From an uncultured Lachnospiraceae bacterium (GTDB lineage: Bacteria; Bacillota; Clostridia; Lachnospirales; Lachnospiraceae): a DNA stretch of 64,000 nt. The notes beneath the pieces were generated by a model. The model was not told where the DNA came from. It worked only from the letters and a program-made list of their open reading frames with translations, and ran no database searches. Below, piece by piece: positions 44,636 to 52,789 of this stretch. Where the stretch lies: NCBI GenBank assembly GCA_910585905.1, contig CAJUID010000005.1, positions 1-64,000 on the forward strand, written 5' to 3'. Made by a program: the position numbers and the translations under genes. How positions within the stretch are numbered: the stretch's first letter is position 1; each line of letters starts with the position of its first letter.

Positions 44636-45412
44636 TTATAAAAACAGATACTTCCCAATTACGCCCAGCACCAAAAGATGTAGCGGATAGAATGCATAAT
44701 AGACATATTTGGAAATTTTATCCTTTCGCTTTTCGTTGTAACAGCCTATTCCATAAAATGACAATGGTGCCGTAATATACAATAAGCTGATTACAATTCC
44801 CAACACGGTTTTTAACACAATCCTTTTGTAAAAAAGATAGAAAACCGCGGTTAAAAGAACCATGCACAATCCTGCCTGCGCTCGGAGCATTGATACCCAG
44901 ATGACGGCACAAAGTACAATCACAAATTTCGCAATTCCATAGAAAACTCCTCTCCCACCCTCAAATATGCGCAGAAAATAGAGCATCAGAAGACAAATAC
45001 TCATAGATACCAGCGCATTCTGGCTCGTCCAGTCAATCCATTTTTGGCTGTTTGCCAAATCGTACGGAATTTCACTTAGCAGCGCAACCAGAAAAACCGA
45101 AATCAAATACTTTCGGTAAGATGATGTGCGCCGGAATCCTTCAACCAGAAGAAATGCAAAAATCGGAACTGCAAGCCCTCCAACCAATTGCAATACAGAA
45201 CCGATTCCTGCCAGAACCATAAGGTGTGAATCCTCCCCCAAAGCCTGCGACAATTCTGCCTGTGTATACTGATCCAGGTGAATCATCCCTTTTTCTATGA
45301 TTGTAATGCCAATACTCTGCACCAACATCGCAATACATGCAAATATTTTCAGCCCATCCGCTGTAACATCCGGTATTTTCCAAATAACACCACGTTTTCC
45401 CACATTCTGCAT
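44636..45412 (-). CDS. TraX family membrane protein
   Basis: This 258-aa protein has about six to seven transmembrane segments and the TraX motifs GLKIFACIAMLVQSIG near the start, SEIPYDLA in the middle and YYAFYPLHLLVLGVIGK at the end. TraX was first known as a pilin acetylase, and family members are putative acyltransferases. The ATG at 45412 is chosen because GAGGGAG lies 9 nt upstream; the upstream ATG at 45448 has no ribosome binding site. It follows the permease gene by about 90 bp and may be co-transcribed with the transporter. Confidence 0.8.
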   Translation of the reverse strand: MQNVGKRGVIWKIPDVTADGLKIFACIAMLVQSIGITIIEKGMIHLDQYTQAELSQALGEDSHLMVLAGIGSVLQLVGGLAVPIFAFLLVEGFRRTSSYRKYLISVFLVALLSEIPYDLANSQKWIDWTSQNALVSMSICLLMLYFLRIFEGGRGVFYGIAKFVIVLCAVIWVSMLRAQAGLCMVLLTAVFYLFYKRIVLKTVLGIVISLLYITAPLSFYGIGCYNEKRKDKISKYVYYAFYPLHLLVLGVIGKYLFL

Positions 45413-45505
45413 TCTAAATCTGCTCCCTCTTCTTTTTGTAACTTCCATACTGTAATGCGTTCCGGCAAATATCTAAAAAGTCTTTACCAGAACGCATCTC
45501 CTTTT

Positions 45506-46366
45506 TTAACCTTTTACAGCCCCGCCTGTAATTCCTTCTACATAGAATTTTTGCATAATTATAAATAGAATAGAAATCGGAATAGAGACTAAAACGCCTC
45601 CTGCACAAAACTGAGTAAAATAATCGTTGATCAATTGCTTATCTAACATCTTGTACAACCCAATAGCAACCGTATATTTAGAGGATACGCCAGCATTCAG
45701 GATCATCTTGGCATAGACAAAGTCCATCCACGGCATCAAAAAACTGCTAATAACCGTATATACAACAATCGGGCGGCTCATCGGAATTACCATCTGAAAA
45801 AAGATACGTGCCTCACTGCACCCATCAATACGCGCCGCTTCACAGAGCGCTCTTGGCACAGTATCAAAAAATCCTTTTGCAATCAGATAACCAAGTCCAG
45901 ATGAAGCCGAGTAAACCATTATAAGCCCCGCATAACTATTGGTTAGATTAAATGTTTTTAATACAAAATATACAGCGATCATTGCCAACATGCCTGGAAA
46001 CAAATTGAGAATAACAGCCATATTCATTAACGGTTTCCGCATAGGAAAGCGCATAATTGATGTTGCATATGCCACCATCAGTACAAACATCGTAGAAATC
46101 ACACAAGTCGCACATGCTACAACAAATGTGTTAATGAACCACTGTGGAAATTGCGCCACTGTGTCTGGATGAAATAATTTTACATAATATGAAATACTCC
46201 ATTTTTCCGGAAAAAATGTATGGGTATTCATCCCCGAAAATGCACTGAAGGAGGTACACACCAGCCACACAATCGGAATCAGCCAGATAAATGCAATCAC
46301 CCCTATCAGCACATTGTGCAATATAATCGTAGACAGACGACTGTCTTTCATTTTCTTTACCTTCAT
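45506..46366 (-). CDS. Carbohydrate ABC transporter permease (MalG type)
   Basis: This 286-aa permease has six transmembrane segments and the ATPase-contact EAA loop EAARIDGCSEARIFFQMVIP. It forms a heterodimer with the MalF-type protein; its ATG overlaps the preceding stop codon by one base (TAATG). GGAGGGG lies upstream. No ATPase gene is present, so a shared MsmK-type ATPase encoded elsewhere is expected. Confidence 0.92.
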   Translation of the reverse strand: MKVKKMKDSRLSTIILHNVLIGVIAFIWLIPIVWLVCTSFSAFSGMNTHTFFPEKWSISYYVKLFHPDTVAQFPQWFINTFVVACATCVISTMFVLMVAYATSIMRFPMRKPLMNMAVILNLFPGMLAMIAVYFVLKTFNLTNSYAGLIMVYSASSGLGYLIAKGFFDTVPRALCEAARIDGCSEARIFFQMVIPMSRPIVVYTVISSFLMPWMDFVYAKMILNAGVSSKYTVAIGLYKMLDKQLINDYFTQFCAGGVLVSIPISILFIIMQKFYVEGITGGAVKG

Positions 46367-47826
46367 TATTGATACGTCCCCTCCTTATCACCTTTAATCA
46401 TAAAGTTAAACGCAACCAAGGTAAATACCGCACATATGATAAAAACGATAATACCAATGACTGATGCCATTTTGTAATTATAGTAATCCTGCGTCAGCCT
46501 AAACAGCCAAGTTACCAGCAGATCCACTTCCTGCGCCTGCGAATTCCCCATCGCCTGATCCGTAGTAGTATAGACGTCCTGCGTCAGCAGGTAAATCACA
46601 TTAAAGTTATTTACATTTTTCACAAAATCAGTAACCAAAGCCGGCCCAGTAATAAATAACATATATGGCATCGTAATTTTCCTAAAAATCTGAAACGGCT
46701 TTGCACCATCTACCTTTGCGCTCTCCAACTGGTCAGCAGGAATATTCATCAGCACCCCAGTAGCAATTAGCATTTGATAAGGAACGCCAACCCAAATATT
46801 GATAATAATAATCATTACATGAGCCCACCCCGGTGCAGACAAGAACGGGATATAAGTAGTTCCTACCAGGCCAATATCATTCAAAAATCCTGTCAGTCCA
46901 ATATTATCACAAATTGTATTCACAATACCATTATCTGCAAAAAAGTTCCGAACCAGAAGCAGTGACACAAACTGTGGTACAGCAATTGTCAAAACAAACA
47001 GGAAACGCCAAAACTTCGGCATCCTTGTCTTTTTGCTATTTAGCAAAAGAGACAGCAAAATCCCTCCTATGTATGTCGTAAGCGTAGAAAAAAGCGCCCA
47101 CACCAAAGTCCAGCCCAATACGCGCACAAACGCATAACCAAATGTTGATGTCAATCCACCGCCGCCAAAAAGCGTAATAAAATTCTTAAATCCCACCCAT
47201 GAAAAAAGTTGTGAAGGCGGCATATGGTTCTGGTCATAATTTGTAAAAGCAACAAATACCAGCAGAAGAATCGGTATTAGCGTAAACACGACAATTCCAA
47301 GTACAGGGAGCGTCAGAAGTGTAATGTGAAACCTCTCCCCGATATAGGTTTTCATATCTTCCCGGAATGTATTGATATGTTCCCCATTTTCTTCCATCTT
47401 CTGGAGTTTATATACATTTATCACATTTTTTATCCAGACAATGATAGCTGCAAACCACACCACAAAACTAAACAGCGAGAATAACAATATTTTAAATGAA
47501 TGATCATAATCGTTAAACTCACTCTTCATGGTATCCATATTAAAAACTTTCTCCGCCTGCACAGTCCCCAGGCTTCCAAATTTCGGCACATAATCCATTG
47601 CAAAAAAGATTGTAAATAAGATTGCAGCTGCTTCTAAAGCTGTCATAATCACTGCCTTTACATACTGTTTCCGGCGGACATAGCCTGCCCCCCACCACAG
47701 CAGCGATAATTTTACAAACAAATCTCCCTTAGCAACTGCTGTCCCAAAACCAGAGAAAAAACCGCCAATCGCCTTAAAAAAACCGCTTACTGCTGCAGCA
47801 ACCGTGCCTTTTGTCCGATTTGCCAT
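46366..47826 (-). CDS. Carbohydrate ABC transporter permease (MalF type)
   Basis: The 486-aa protein starts with a long N-terminal region of two extra transmembrane segments around LLWWGAGYVRRKQYVKA. This is followed by the MalF core of six helices with the EAA-like loop LESAKVDGAKPFQIFRKITMP. It imports maltose- or galactose-type oligosaccharides together with the neighbouring MalG-type permease and lipoprotein. The ATG at 47826 is supported by GGGGGA. The N-terminal extension is typical of Lachnospiraceae MalF proteins. Confidence 0.92.
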   Translation of the reverse strand: MANRTKGTVAAAVSGFFKAIGGFFSGFGTAVAKGDLFVKLSLLWWGAGYVRRKQYVKAVIMTALEAAAILFTIFFAMDYVPKFGSLGTVQAEKVFNMDTMKSEFNDYDHSFKILLFSLFSFVVWFAAIIVWIKNVINVYKLQKMEENGEHINTFREDMKTYIGERFHITLLTLPVLGIVVFTLIPILLLVFVAFTNYDQNHMPPSQLFSWVGFKNFITLFGGGGLTSTFGYAFVRVLGWTLVWALFSTLTTYIGGILLSLLLNSKKTRMPKFWRFLFVLTIAVPQFVSLLLVRNFFADNGIVNTICDNIGLTGFLNDIGLVGTTYIPFLSAPGWAHVMIIIINIWVGVPYQMLIATGVLMNIPADQLESAKVDGAKPFQIFRKITMPYMLFITGPALVTDFVKNVNNFNVIYLLTQDVYTTTDQAMGNSQAQEVDLLVTWLFRLTQDYYNYKMASVIGIIVFIICAVFTLVAFNFMIKGDKEGTYQ

Positions 47827-47918
47827 AAAAATCCCCCAATCTTGCTCACTTCGCAAATTCAATGAACAGCCTGCTGTTCTATACGCAAGCACAATATTTT
47901 AAGCATCCTTTAAAACAA

Positions 47919-47944
47919 GCAGGCACACTTTCCTGTATGCCTGC
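47919..47944 (-). terminator. Partial terminator between solute-binding and permease genes
   Basis: The minus-strand stem GCAGGCATAC / GTGTGCCTGC (10 pairs, one G-U) is followed by TTGTTTT. Its position in the 141-bp gap suggests it raises the amount of binding protein relative to the permeases. Confidence 0.65.
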
Positions 47945-47967
47945 CCAAAATAAATAACTACAAACCA

Positions 47968-49281
47968 TTAATCTAATGGCGCAGTTACACCATCTACTAA
48001 CTTATCCAATACCTTCTGGATCGCAGCATCATCTTTGGCAGAAATCTTGCCCTTTGCAACCATTTCTCCAAATGTTTTTGCAGGATCCCAGTATTTTCCG
48101 CCAACTTCCTGGATTACACCAAAATCAGCCTGCGAGGTTGCGGCTGCAACTGCAACATTCTTTTTAATAGAATCCGCTTCCAGTGCCTTTATATTTGTAG
48201 GCACCTGCTCCGCCGTCTCAAAATGCTTTGTCTGTGACTCCTCGTTTGATATAAACTCTGCCAAAAGCACTGCCCATCCCATATTCTCTGAATAAGCATT
48301 GACAGCTTCCAACTTATATCCATATGCCGGATGCATCTGAACCTGCTTGTCACCAACGGTAAAGGTCGGCAGCTTTATTGCAGCATAATTCTCGCCCCAT
48401 ACTTCTGCCGCAACTCCCGCATCCCATGTTCCAGAAATAATCGCACAGCAGTCACCAGATTTCAGTGTATCCGAAAGCTTGCCGTCCGTAACTGCACGGA
48501 ACGCAGAATTTGATGTGATATCTAACATAGACTTTACTACGTCCGTTCCCTTAATGCCATCAGGACTTGTGCCATTCCAATCCATTGTTGTAGTCCCATC
48601 CGCATTTAACCCAGTAGTAAAACCGGCACCATAGAAGAAGGACGCAACATACCAACCAGAATTCAAGGTCATGCCAACCTTCTTTCCTGCCTTCTTTGCA
48701 GCGGCTAAAATAGTATCCCAATTTGCAGCATCTGTCTCAGAAATCTTTGATTTGTCATAGTATAGGAAATACGTATTTGCCCCTGATGTCGGAAATGCAT
48801 ACATTTTACCATCTACCGTCGCAGCTTCTATAGAATCTGAAACATTTGCACTCTTCACATCATCCAGCGTCTTATTTGCTTTTTTAAGCACTTCACTGAC
48901 TTCATCCAGATTTGCTAATGCACCTGCCCTAACCAAATCGGCAATCTGGTCGCTTGCAAAAGAGTAGACATCTGCAGCAGCTTCAATATCCGTCAGCACA
49001 GTATCTTTCGCAGAAGATTCTGACTCCACGCCAATCTGGATATCAAACTTCTGGTCAGAATACGTACTCTGGAACTTTTTTACCACATCTGTCAGGAAAT
49101 CCTGGTCTCCCTCTGCGCCCCAGAGTGTCAACTTAACTGTTTCGTCTGACTTGCTCCCTTCATCTGTTCCTTTCTTTACAGATGTGTCGGATGTATCCTT
49201 GTCATCCGACGCTCCACATCCGGTAACTGCTGTTGCAACCATTGTTGCGCATAGCAACATACTAATGAGTTTTTTTCTCAT
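47968..49281 (-). CDS. Sugar-binding lipoprotein of the ABC transporter
   Basis: The 437-aa protein has a lipoprotein signal (MRKKLISMLLCATMVATA, lipobox VTGC) and a MalE-type extracellular solute-binding fold (VKLTLWGAEGDQDFLTDVV). It captures oligosaccharides at the outer face of the membrane. GGGAGGA precedes the ATG at 49281. It is the first gene after the AraC-type regulator and has its own promoter with an AraC-type double site. Context suggests galacto-oligosaccharides as ligand (inference). Confidence 0.92.
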   Translation of the reverse strand: MRKKLISMLLCATMVATAVTGCGASDDKDTSDTSVKKGTDEGSKSDETVKLTLWGAEGDQDFLTDVVKKFQSTYSDQKFDIQIGVESESSAKDTVLTDIEAAADVYSFASDQIADLVRAGALANLDEVSEVLKKANKTLDDVKSANVSDSIEAATVDGKMYAFPTSGANTYFLYYDKSKISETDAANWDTILAAAKKAGKKVGMTLNSGWYVASFFYGAGFTTGLNADGTTTMDWNGTSPDGIKGTDVVKSMLDITSNSAFRAVTDGKLSDTLKSGDCCAIISGTWDAGVAAEVWGENYAAIKLPTFTVGDKQVQMHPAYGYKLEAVNAYSENMGWAVLLAEFISNEESQTKHFETAEQVPTNIKALEADSIKKNVAVAAATSQADFGVIQEVGGKYWDPAKTFGEMVAKGKISAKDDAAIQKVLDKLVDGVTAPLD

Positions 49282-49371
49282 AGCCTTTTCCTCCCTTAAA
49301 ATAATTTGAGAATCATTACGATTCGTTATTTTGTACAATTTGCAGTGTTGTTTTCTGCTTTTGCTGTGCAT

Positions 49372-49377
49372 ATTATA
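49372..49377 (-). promoter_or_regulatory. -10 box of the sugar transporter operon
   Basis: Minus-strand TATAAT preceded by GG. No recognisable -35 (AACAGC at 17 bp), as expected for an activator-dependent promoter. The direct repeats at 49401-49433 sit over the -35 region. Confidence 0.65.
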
Positions 49378-49400
49378 CCATTAACGTTTTGGTGGCTGTT

Positions 49401-49433
49401 TGCATTTTCGACCACATATTATGCATTTTCAAC
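49401..49433 (-). promoter_or_regulatory. Putative AraC-family binding sites, 21-bp direct repeat
   Basis: Two copies of GTYGAAAATGCA on the minus strand (49401-49412 and 49422-49433) begin exactly 21 bp apart, two helical turns. The inner copy lies about 24 bp upstream of the -10 box. This matches class II activation by AraC-type proteins; the gene for such a regulator is next door. Confidence 0.65.
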
Positions 49434-49449
49434 TATAGGACAGTCGATT

Positions 49450-50382
49450 TTACCATCCTTCTTCGGAGTGAATCTCATATTTGAGCAACTGTTGTTCAAA
49501 ATTTTCAGGATTTTTCCTCCACTCAAAAGGAGAACAGCCTACCACCTGTTTAAAGTTGCGGTTAAAGGTAGAAAGTGTCGAAAATCCACACCGAAAAGCG
49601 ACCTCGGATACCAATGTATCTGTTTTCCGAAGCAATTCACATGCATTTTGAACACGCACCAGGTTGATATACTCTAATGGACCCATGCTCATACAGGACG
49701 AAAAAAGCCGCCTAAAATGTGTCTCGCTAATATGGCACCGCCCAGCCAGCGCCTCAATACGAATCTGCTCCATATAATGCCTGCTGACATAATCAAGGGC
49801 ATCAGAAATCAGATCATTCACCTTCTCATCTTTTGCATTCTGCGTCTCGTCCTGGTTCTCTCTTGCGACTTCAATCAAAAAGGCTGCAAGAACTCCTTTT
49901 GCCTCTTCCGCGTAAAATTCCTTTGTCCCACGCATAATATCAAGTGCCTGAAGAATTTTTCCAGCCATCTCTGGTGCATCCTTTGCTCCACAGAATGTGC
50001 CCCTTGCATTAATCCTATGGATTACCTGCTCCATTTTTTTCTGGTTTCCTTCCGGCAAAAACCCCCGCAGTACCTTATCCACATCAAGAAAAAGATATTC
50101 CCACCGACTCATGGTTCCCGGATCACTGGTTGTCGTATGTGGGCAATTATGCGGGATAACAGAAAACTGATTCCCCGAAAAGGGATAGTCTTTTTCGCCA
50201 ATTGTCAAAGTCCCTTTCCCCTCATAGCAATAGCCAATTTCCATACAGTTATGAAAATGCAGGTAATCAATCCCCTGCCCATAAGACCTTACCCACTTTT
50301 GCCCCAGAAGCGCTAAAATAGGTATGTCTGCCGGCATTTTATAATATCGAAACTCCATTTTTGACTTTCGTTTCTTCCCCAT
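49450..50382 (-). CDS. AraC family regulator with cupin sensor domain
   Basis: This 310-aa protein has an N-terminal cupin-type sugar-binding domain (about 15-130; LHFHNCMEIGYCYEGKGTL). Two C-terminal helix-turn-helix motifs follow (RIEALAGRCHISETHFRRLF and VSEVAFRCGFSTLSTFNRNF). The architecture is that of activators of sugar uptake genes such as MsmR or AraC. It lies directly upstream of the transporter operon. GGGGGAG precedes the ATG. It is likely to bind the 21-bp direct repeat at 49401-49433. Confidence 0.9.
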   Translation of the reverse strand: MGKKRKSKMEFRYYKMPADIPILALLGQKWVRSYGQGIDYLHFHNCMEIGYCYEGKGTLTIGEKDYPFSGNQFSVIPHNCPHTTTSDPGTMSRWEYLFLDVDKVLRGFLPEGNQKKMEQVIHRINARGTFCGAKDAPEMAGKILQALDIMRGTKEFYAEEAKGVLAAFLIEVARENQDETQNAKDEKVNDLISDALDYVSRHYMEQIRIEALAGRCHISETHFRRLFSSCMSMGPLEYINLVRVQNACELLRKTDTLVSEVAFRCGFSTLSTFNRNFKQVVGCSPFEWRKNPENFEQQLLKYEIHSEEGW

Positions 50383-50410
50383 AGGCTCCCCCTTTTTTAG
50401 ATAGCAGAAC

Positions 50411-50445
50411 GCAACCGTTTGTCCAGTTTGCGCAATCGCTTGTCC
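50411..50445 (-). promoter_or_regulatory. Tandem operator-like repeats in the araC-type gene leader
   Basis: GGACAARCGRTTGC occurs twice (50411-50424 and 50432-50445), 21 bp apart, just downstream of the promoter. The core GCAAYCGYTTG resembles the galactan-operon operator at 39656. This suggests repression by the LacI-type protein or CcpA. Confidence 0.55.
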
Positions 50446-50454
50446 TCATATCTT

Positions 50455-50483
50455 AATTTACCAGTTTATCATAATTTCGTCAA
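50455..50483 (-). promoter_or_regulatory. Promoter of the AraC-type regulator gene
   Basis: Minus-strand TTGACG (50478-50483), 17-bp spacer and TAAATT (50455-50460). The tandem operators follow at about +3 to +37. Confidence 0.5.
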
Positions 50484-50490
50484 TAATTTT

Positions 50491-50721
50491 TTAGGATTTC
50501 TTATAATATAGAGCAGGAGGCAGAAAATCATATGTAAGATTTTCTGCCTCCTGCTCTATATTATAAGAAATATCCCACGAAAAATAGTTTCCATCTTCCT
50601 TAAATAATCTATGTAATCCAATCAATTCCAAATTGTACTTGATTAAACTTCTCTTACCTGCTTGTAAATCTGTAACCTCATTCTCTATGGTATCTTTAAA
50701 ACTTATATCATTATTATTCAA
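50491..50721 (-). CDS. Doubtful small ORF
   Basis: An open frame of 76 codons has no ATG and only a TTG start with a weak AGAAAG upstream. The peptide (FKDTIENEVTDLQAGKRS at the front) was not recognised. Its last 27 codons lie inside a perfect inverted repeat, so the frame may be a gene remnant truncated by that structure. It sits between the toxin-antitoxin pair and the AraC-type regulator. Confidence 0.25.
   Translation of the reverse strand: MNNNDISFKDTIENEVTDLQAGKRSLIKYNLELIGLHRLFKEDGNYFSWDISYNIEQEAENLTYDFLPPALYYKKS
50496..50571. repeat. Perfect 34-bp inverted repeat with 8-bp loop
   Basis: The arms at 50496-50529 and 50538-50571 are exactly complementary (core GAGCAGGAGGCAGAAAATC / GATTTTCTGCCTCCTGCTC). 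No T-run follows on either strand, so it is not an ordinary terminator. Confidence 0.85.
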
Positions 50722-50759
50722 CTTTCTAGATAATAACTGATTTCACTCTATGAACTTAT

Positions 50760-51149
50760 TCAACAATACTTCTCCACAAACCTCGATGGCGTTAGAATCT
50801 CTGGCTTATCAATATCTACATCACTAAAATCACTATCTCCTGTTACAAGTACATCCACATCTTCCAGTATCGCTGTATACAGAACCGGATAATCTTTCAC
50901 GTCTCTGATTTCAAATAAAGTTTCATCTAATGTATCTGGTGTGTACACATACTCATAATTCATCTTAGCAAGCAATGTATCTACGACTCCAGCCTTGCCA
51001 GGAAATTTTCTTTTAACAACATCTTTTAATTCTTCTACAAGATACGAAGAAAGAACTAACTGATGTTCTGTAAAAATGCACTCCATCATTTGGTTCATTT
51101 TCTTACTGGAAAACACCAATAACGAAATCAGTACATTTGTATCAACCAT
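50760..51149 (-). CDS. PIN-domain toxin (VapC-like)
   Basis: This 129-aa protein has a PIN ribonuclease fold: MVDTNVLISLL with the first acidic residue, SYLVEELKDVV with the middle Glu, and DVLVTGDSDFSDVD with the C-terminal Asp residues. It belongs to the COG1569-type PIN proteins. It probably cleaves RNA and is neutralised by the adjacent AbrB-type antitoxin, whose stop codon lies 9 bp upstream. The ATG at 51149 is preferred; a TTG at 51158 is possible. The ribosome binding site is weak, which fits translational coupling and lower toxin output. Confidence 0.85.
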   Translation of the reverse strand: MVDTNVLISLLVFSSKKMNQMMECIFTEHQLVLSSYLVEELKDVVKRKFPGKAGVVDTLLAKMNYEYVYTPDTLDETLFEIRDVKDYPVLYTAILEDVDVLVTGDSDFSDVDIDKPEILTPSRFVEKYC

Positions 51150-51158
51150 TATCCGCAA

Positions 51159-51416
51159 TTATTTCACCGTTTTTTCCTTTCGCAGCTCCTTAACCATCGC
51201 CACAACATCTTCTTCTGTCTCCAATCCAAGCCTCTCTGCCTCCCCTGCAAATGCAGCCTGAGCCTCTCTCAATGCTTCCATAGAAGAATTTGCCAAATAA
51301 ATCCGTCCTGCTTCCTCCAAAAAAAGCACCTTACTCCCCTCTTTAATACCTAACTTTTTTCTAATCTCTATTGGTATTGTAATCTGTCCTTTTGATGTAA
51401 CCTTTGCAAGTTCCAT
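51159..51416 (-). CDS. AbrB/SpoVT-type antitoxin (VapB-like)
   Basis: This 85-aa protein has an N-terminal swapped-hairpin DNA-binding domain (AKVTSKGQITIPIEIRKKLG, SKVLFLEEAGRIYLA) and a helical C-terminus that should bind the toxin. The ATG at 51416 follows GGGAGAGG. It represses its own operon by family analogy; candidate sites are the tandem 9-bp repeats at 51439-51456. Confidence 0.88.
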   Translation of the reverse strand: MELAKVTSKGQITIPIEIRKKLGIKEGSKVLFLEEAGRIYLANSSMEALREAQAAFAGEAERLGLETEEDVVAMVKELRKEKTVK

Positions 51417-51438
51417 ACAATCCTCTCCCTTCATAACA

Positions 51439-51490
51439 TTCCTTACTTTCCTTACTTTATAAGTATATCTATTTTCGTCCAATTCTTCAA
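51439..51490 (-). promoter_or_regulatory. Promoter and tandem-repeat operator of the toxin-antitoxin pair
   Basis: Minus-strand TTGAAG (51485-51490), 17-bp spacer and TATACT (51462-51467). Just downstream AGTAAGGAA occurs twice in direct contact (51439-51447, 51448-51456), a likely antitoxin binding site. Confidence 0.6.
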
Positions 51491-51636
51491 CAAGTTTTAT
51501 TCCGTCAATTCAAAGAATAGGAAACTTTAAAGATTACACCCATTCTTCAACAGTATTCCCTGACTTAAATCTATCATAATCACGTGTAAAGAAAAAAGTT
51601 AATCGACTGCAATATAACTCTTTATCCATACATTTC

Positions 51637-52638
51637 TCACATAACACAATCCTCTGCCACAGACTGCCCCATAGACTCTGAAAGACTGAGCCCATTACTA
51701 ATCAAAAGCCATAGCTTGCAATACTGCGAAATCGCAGCGCTTTCCCGCAAAGGCTGTATCCCAAGTTTTCTACAACAACCTACCGACTCGTATTCTGCCT
51801 CCCCTGTGCAAAGCCCGGTCAGATAAATCGGAATCCCTAGCTTTCCCGCATCCGATGCAAACTTTTCCAGCCCTGCACTTGCTGCAATCGCCCCAGAGTG
51901 AAAACTCTCATGCAGCACTGCCCTAACATCCCCAGAAAGCTCTGGATATGTCATTCCGACATATGGCACAATTCGCAAAATCCCACTCCCATCTGGATTT
52001 AACTTCGCCTTATCCTCCCTGCCAAAGAGTGAAGTCAGATTTTTACCAACCCTATAATTGGGGTTTGGGATATATTTCTTTTGATGGAACGCCCCATAAT
52101 ACATTCCCGCTACACTCTCCACGGCTGAAGAATACTCTTGATGTGCGAGAATCTTTGTTCCCCTATGAATTCTAGGAATATCTCCGGGATTACTATAGCT
52201 TACAAAAACACCCTTTCCATACCCTCCTTTTATAAATTCCACCGCATAACGGAAATTCATATAACCATTTGCCCTCTCATCCTCCAGAGGAAAGTCACTG
52301 GATACCAACATGATCGGAACAGGCGACCAGCCAAAAATATAGCTAAGAACCGCTGATGAATATTGCAAGGTATCTGTACCATGCATAATCAATATGCCAT
52401 CCGCATCTCCCTTTAACAGATGCCCCCTGACACACTCTATCAATTTATTTAAATTTGCAGCCTGCAGATTTTCACTCAATATATAGTATGGTTCCTCCAC
52501 CTGAAAAACAATATCGTGCCCAAACTGTTGATACCATTCCAGCAAATTGTGCTGCATCTTATGTTCTGGTGCAATTCTGCCATCCCTTCCCTTGCTGCTG
52601 CCTATTGTCCCACCAGTAAAAATAGCTAATATTCTCAT
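51637..52638 (-). CDS. Asparaginase
   Basis: This 333-aa type I/II L-asparaginase-like amidohydrolase has the two catalytic threonine motifs: ILAIFTGGTIGSS at the N-terminus and ILIMHGTDTLQYSSA at about residue 85. It hydrolyses asparagine to aspartate and ammonia. There is no signal peptide, so it is cytoplasmic (type I-like). CGGAGA lies just upstream of the ATG. It appears monocistronic, divergent from the carboxypeptidase gene. Confidence 0.9.
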   Translation of the reverse strand: MRILAIFTGGTIGSSKGRDGRIAPEHKMQHNLLEWYQQFGHDIVFQVEEPYYILSENLQAANLNKLIECVRGHLLKGDADGILIMHGTDTLQYSSAVLSYIFGWSPVPIMLVSSDFPLEDERANGYMNFRYAVEFIKGGYGKGVFVSYSNPGDIPRIHRGTKILAHQEYSSAVESVAGMYYGAFHQKKYIPNPNYRVGKNLTSLFGREDKAKLNPDGSGILRIVPYVGMTYPELSGDVRAVLHESFHSGAIAASAGLEKFASDAGKLGIPIYLTGLCTGEAEYESVGCCRKLGIQPLRESAAISQYCKLWLLISNGLSLSESMGQSVAEDCVM

Positions 52639-52789
52639 AAATCAATCTCCGTTTCTACCTGTTTGAAGTCCTAATTTGTTATAAAGCCCCTGCCTCTCCA
52701 GTCAATGCACTGCCAAATCCAGTGCATACATGCTTCCTACAAATCATACAATAAAAAGAACACACTGTATACAACAAACGAGGCATCTC

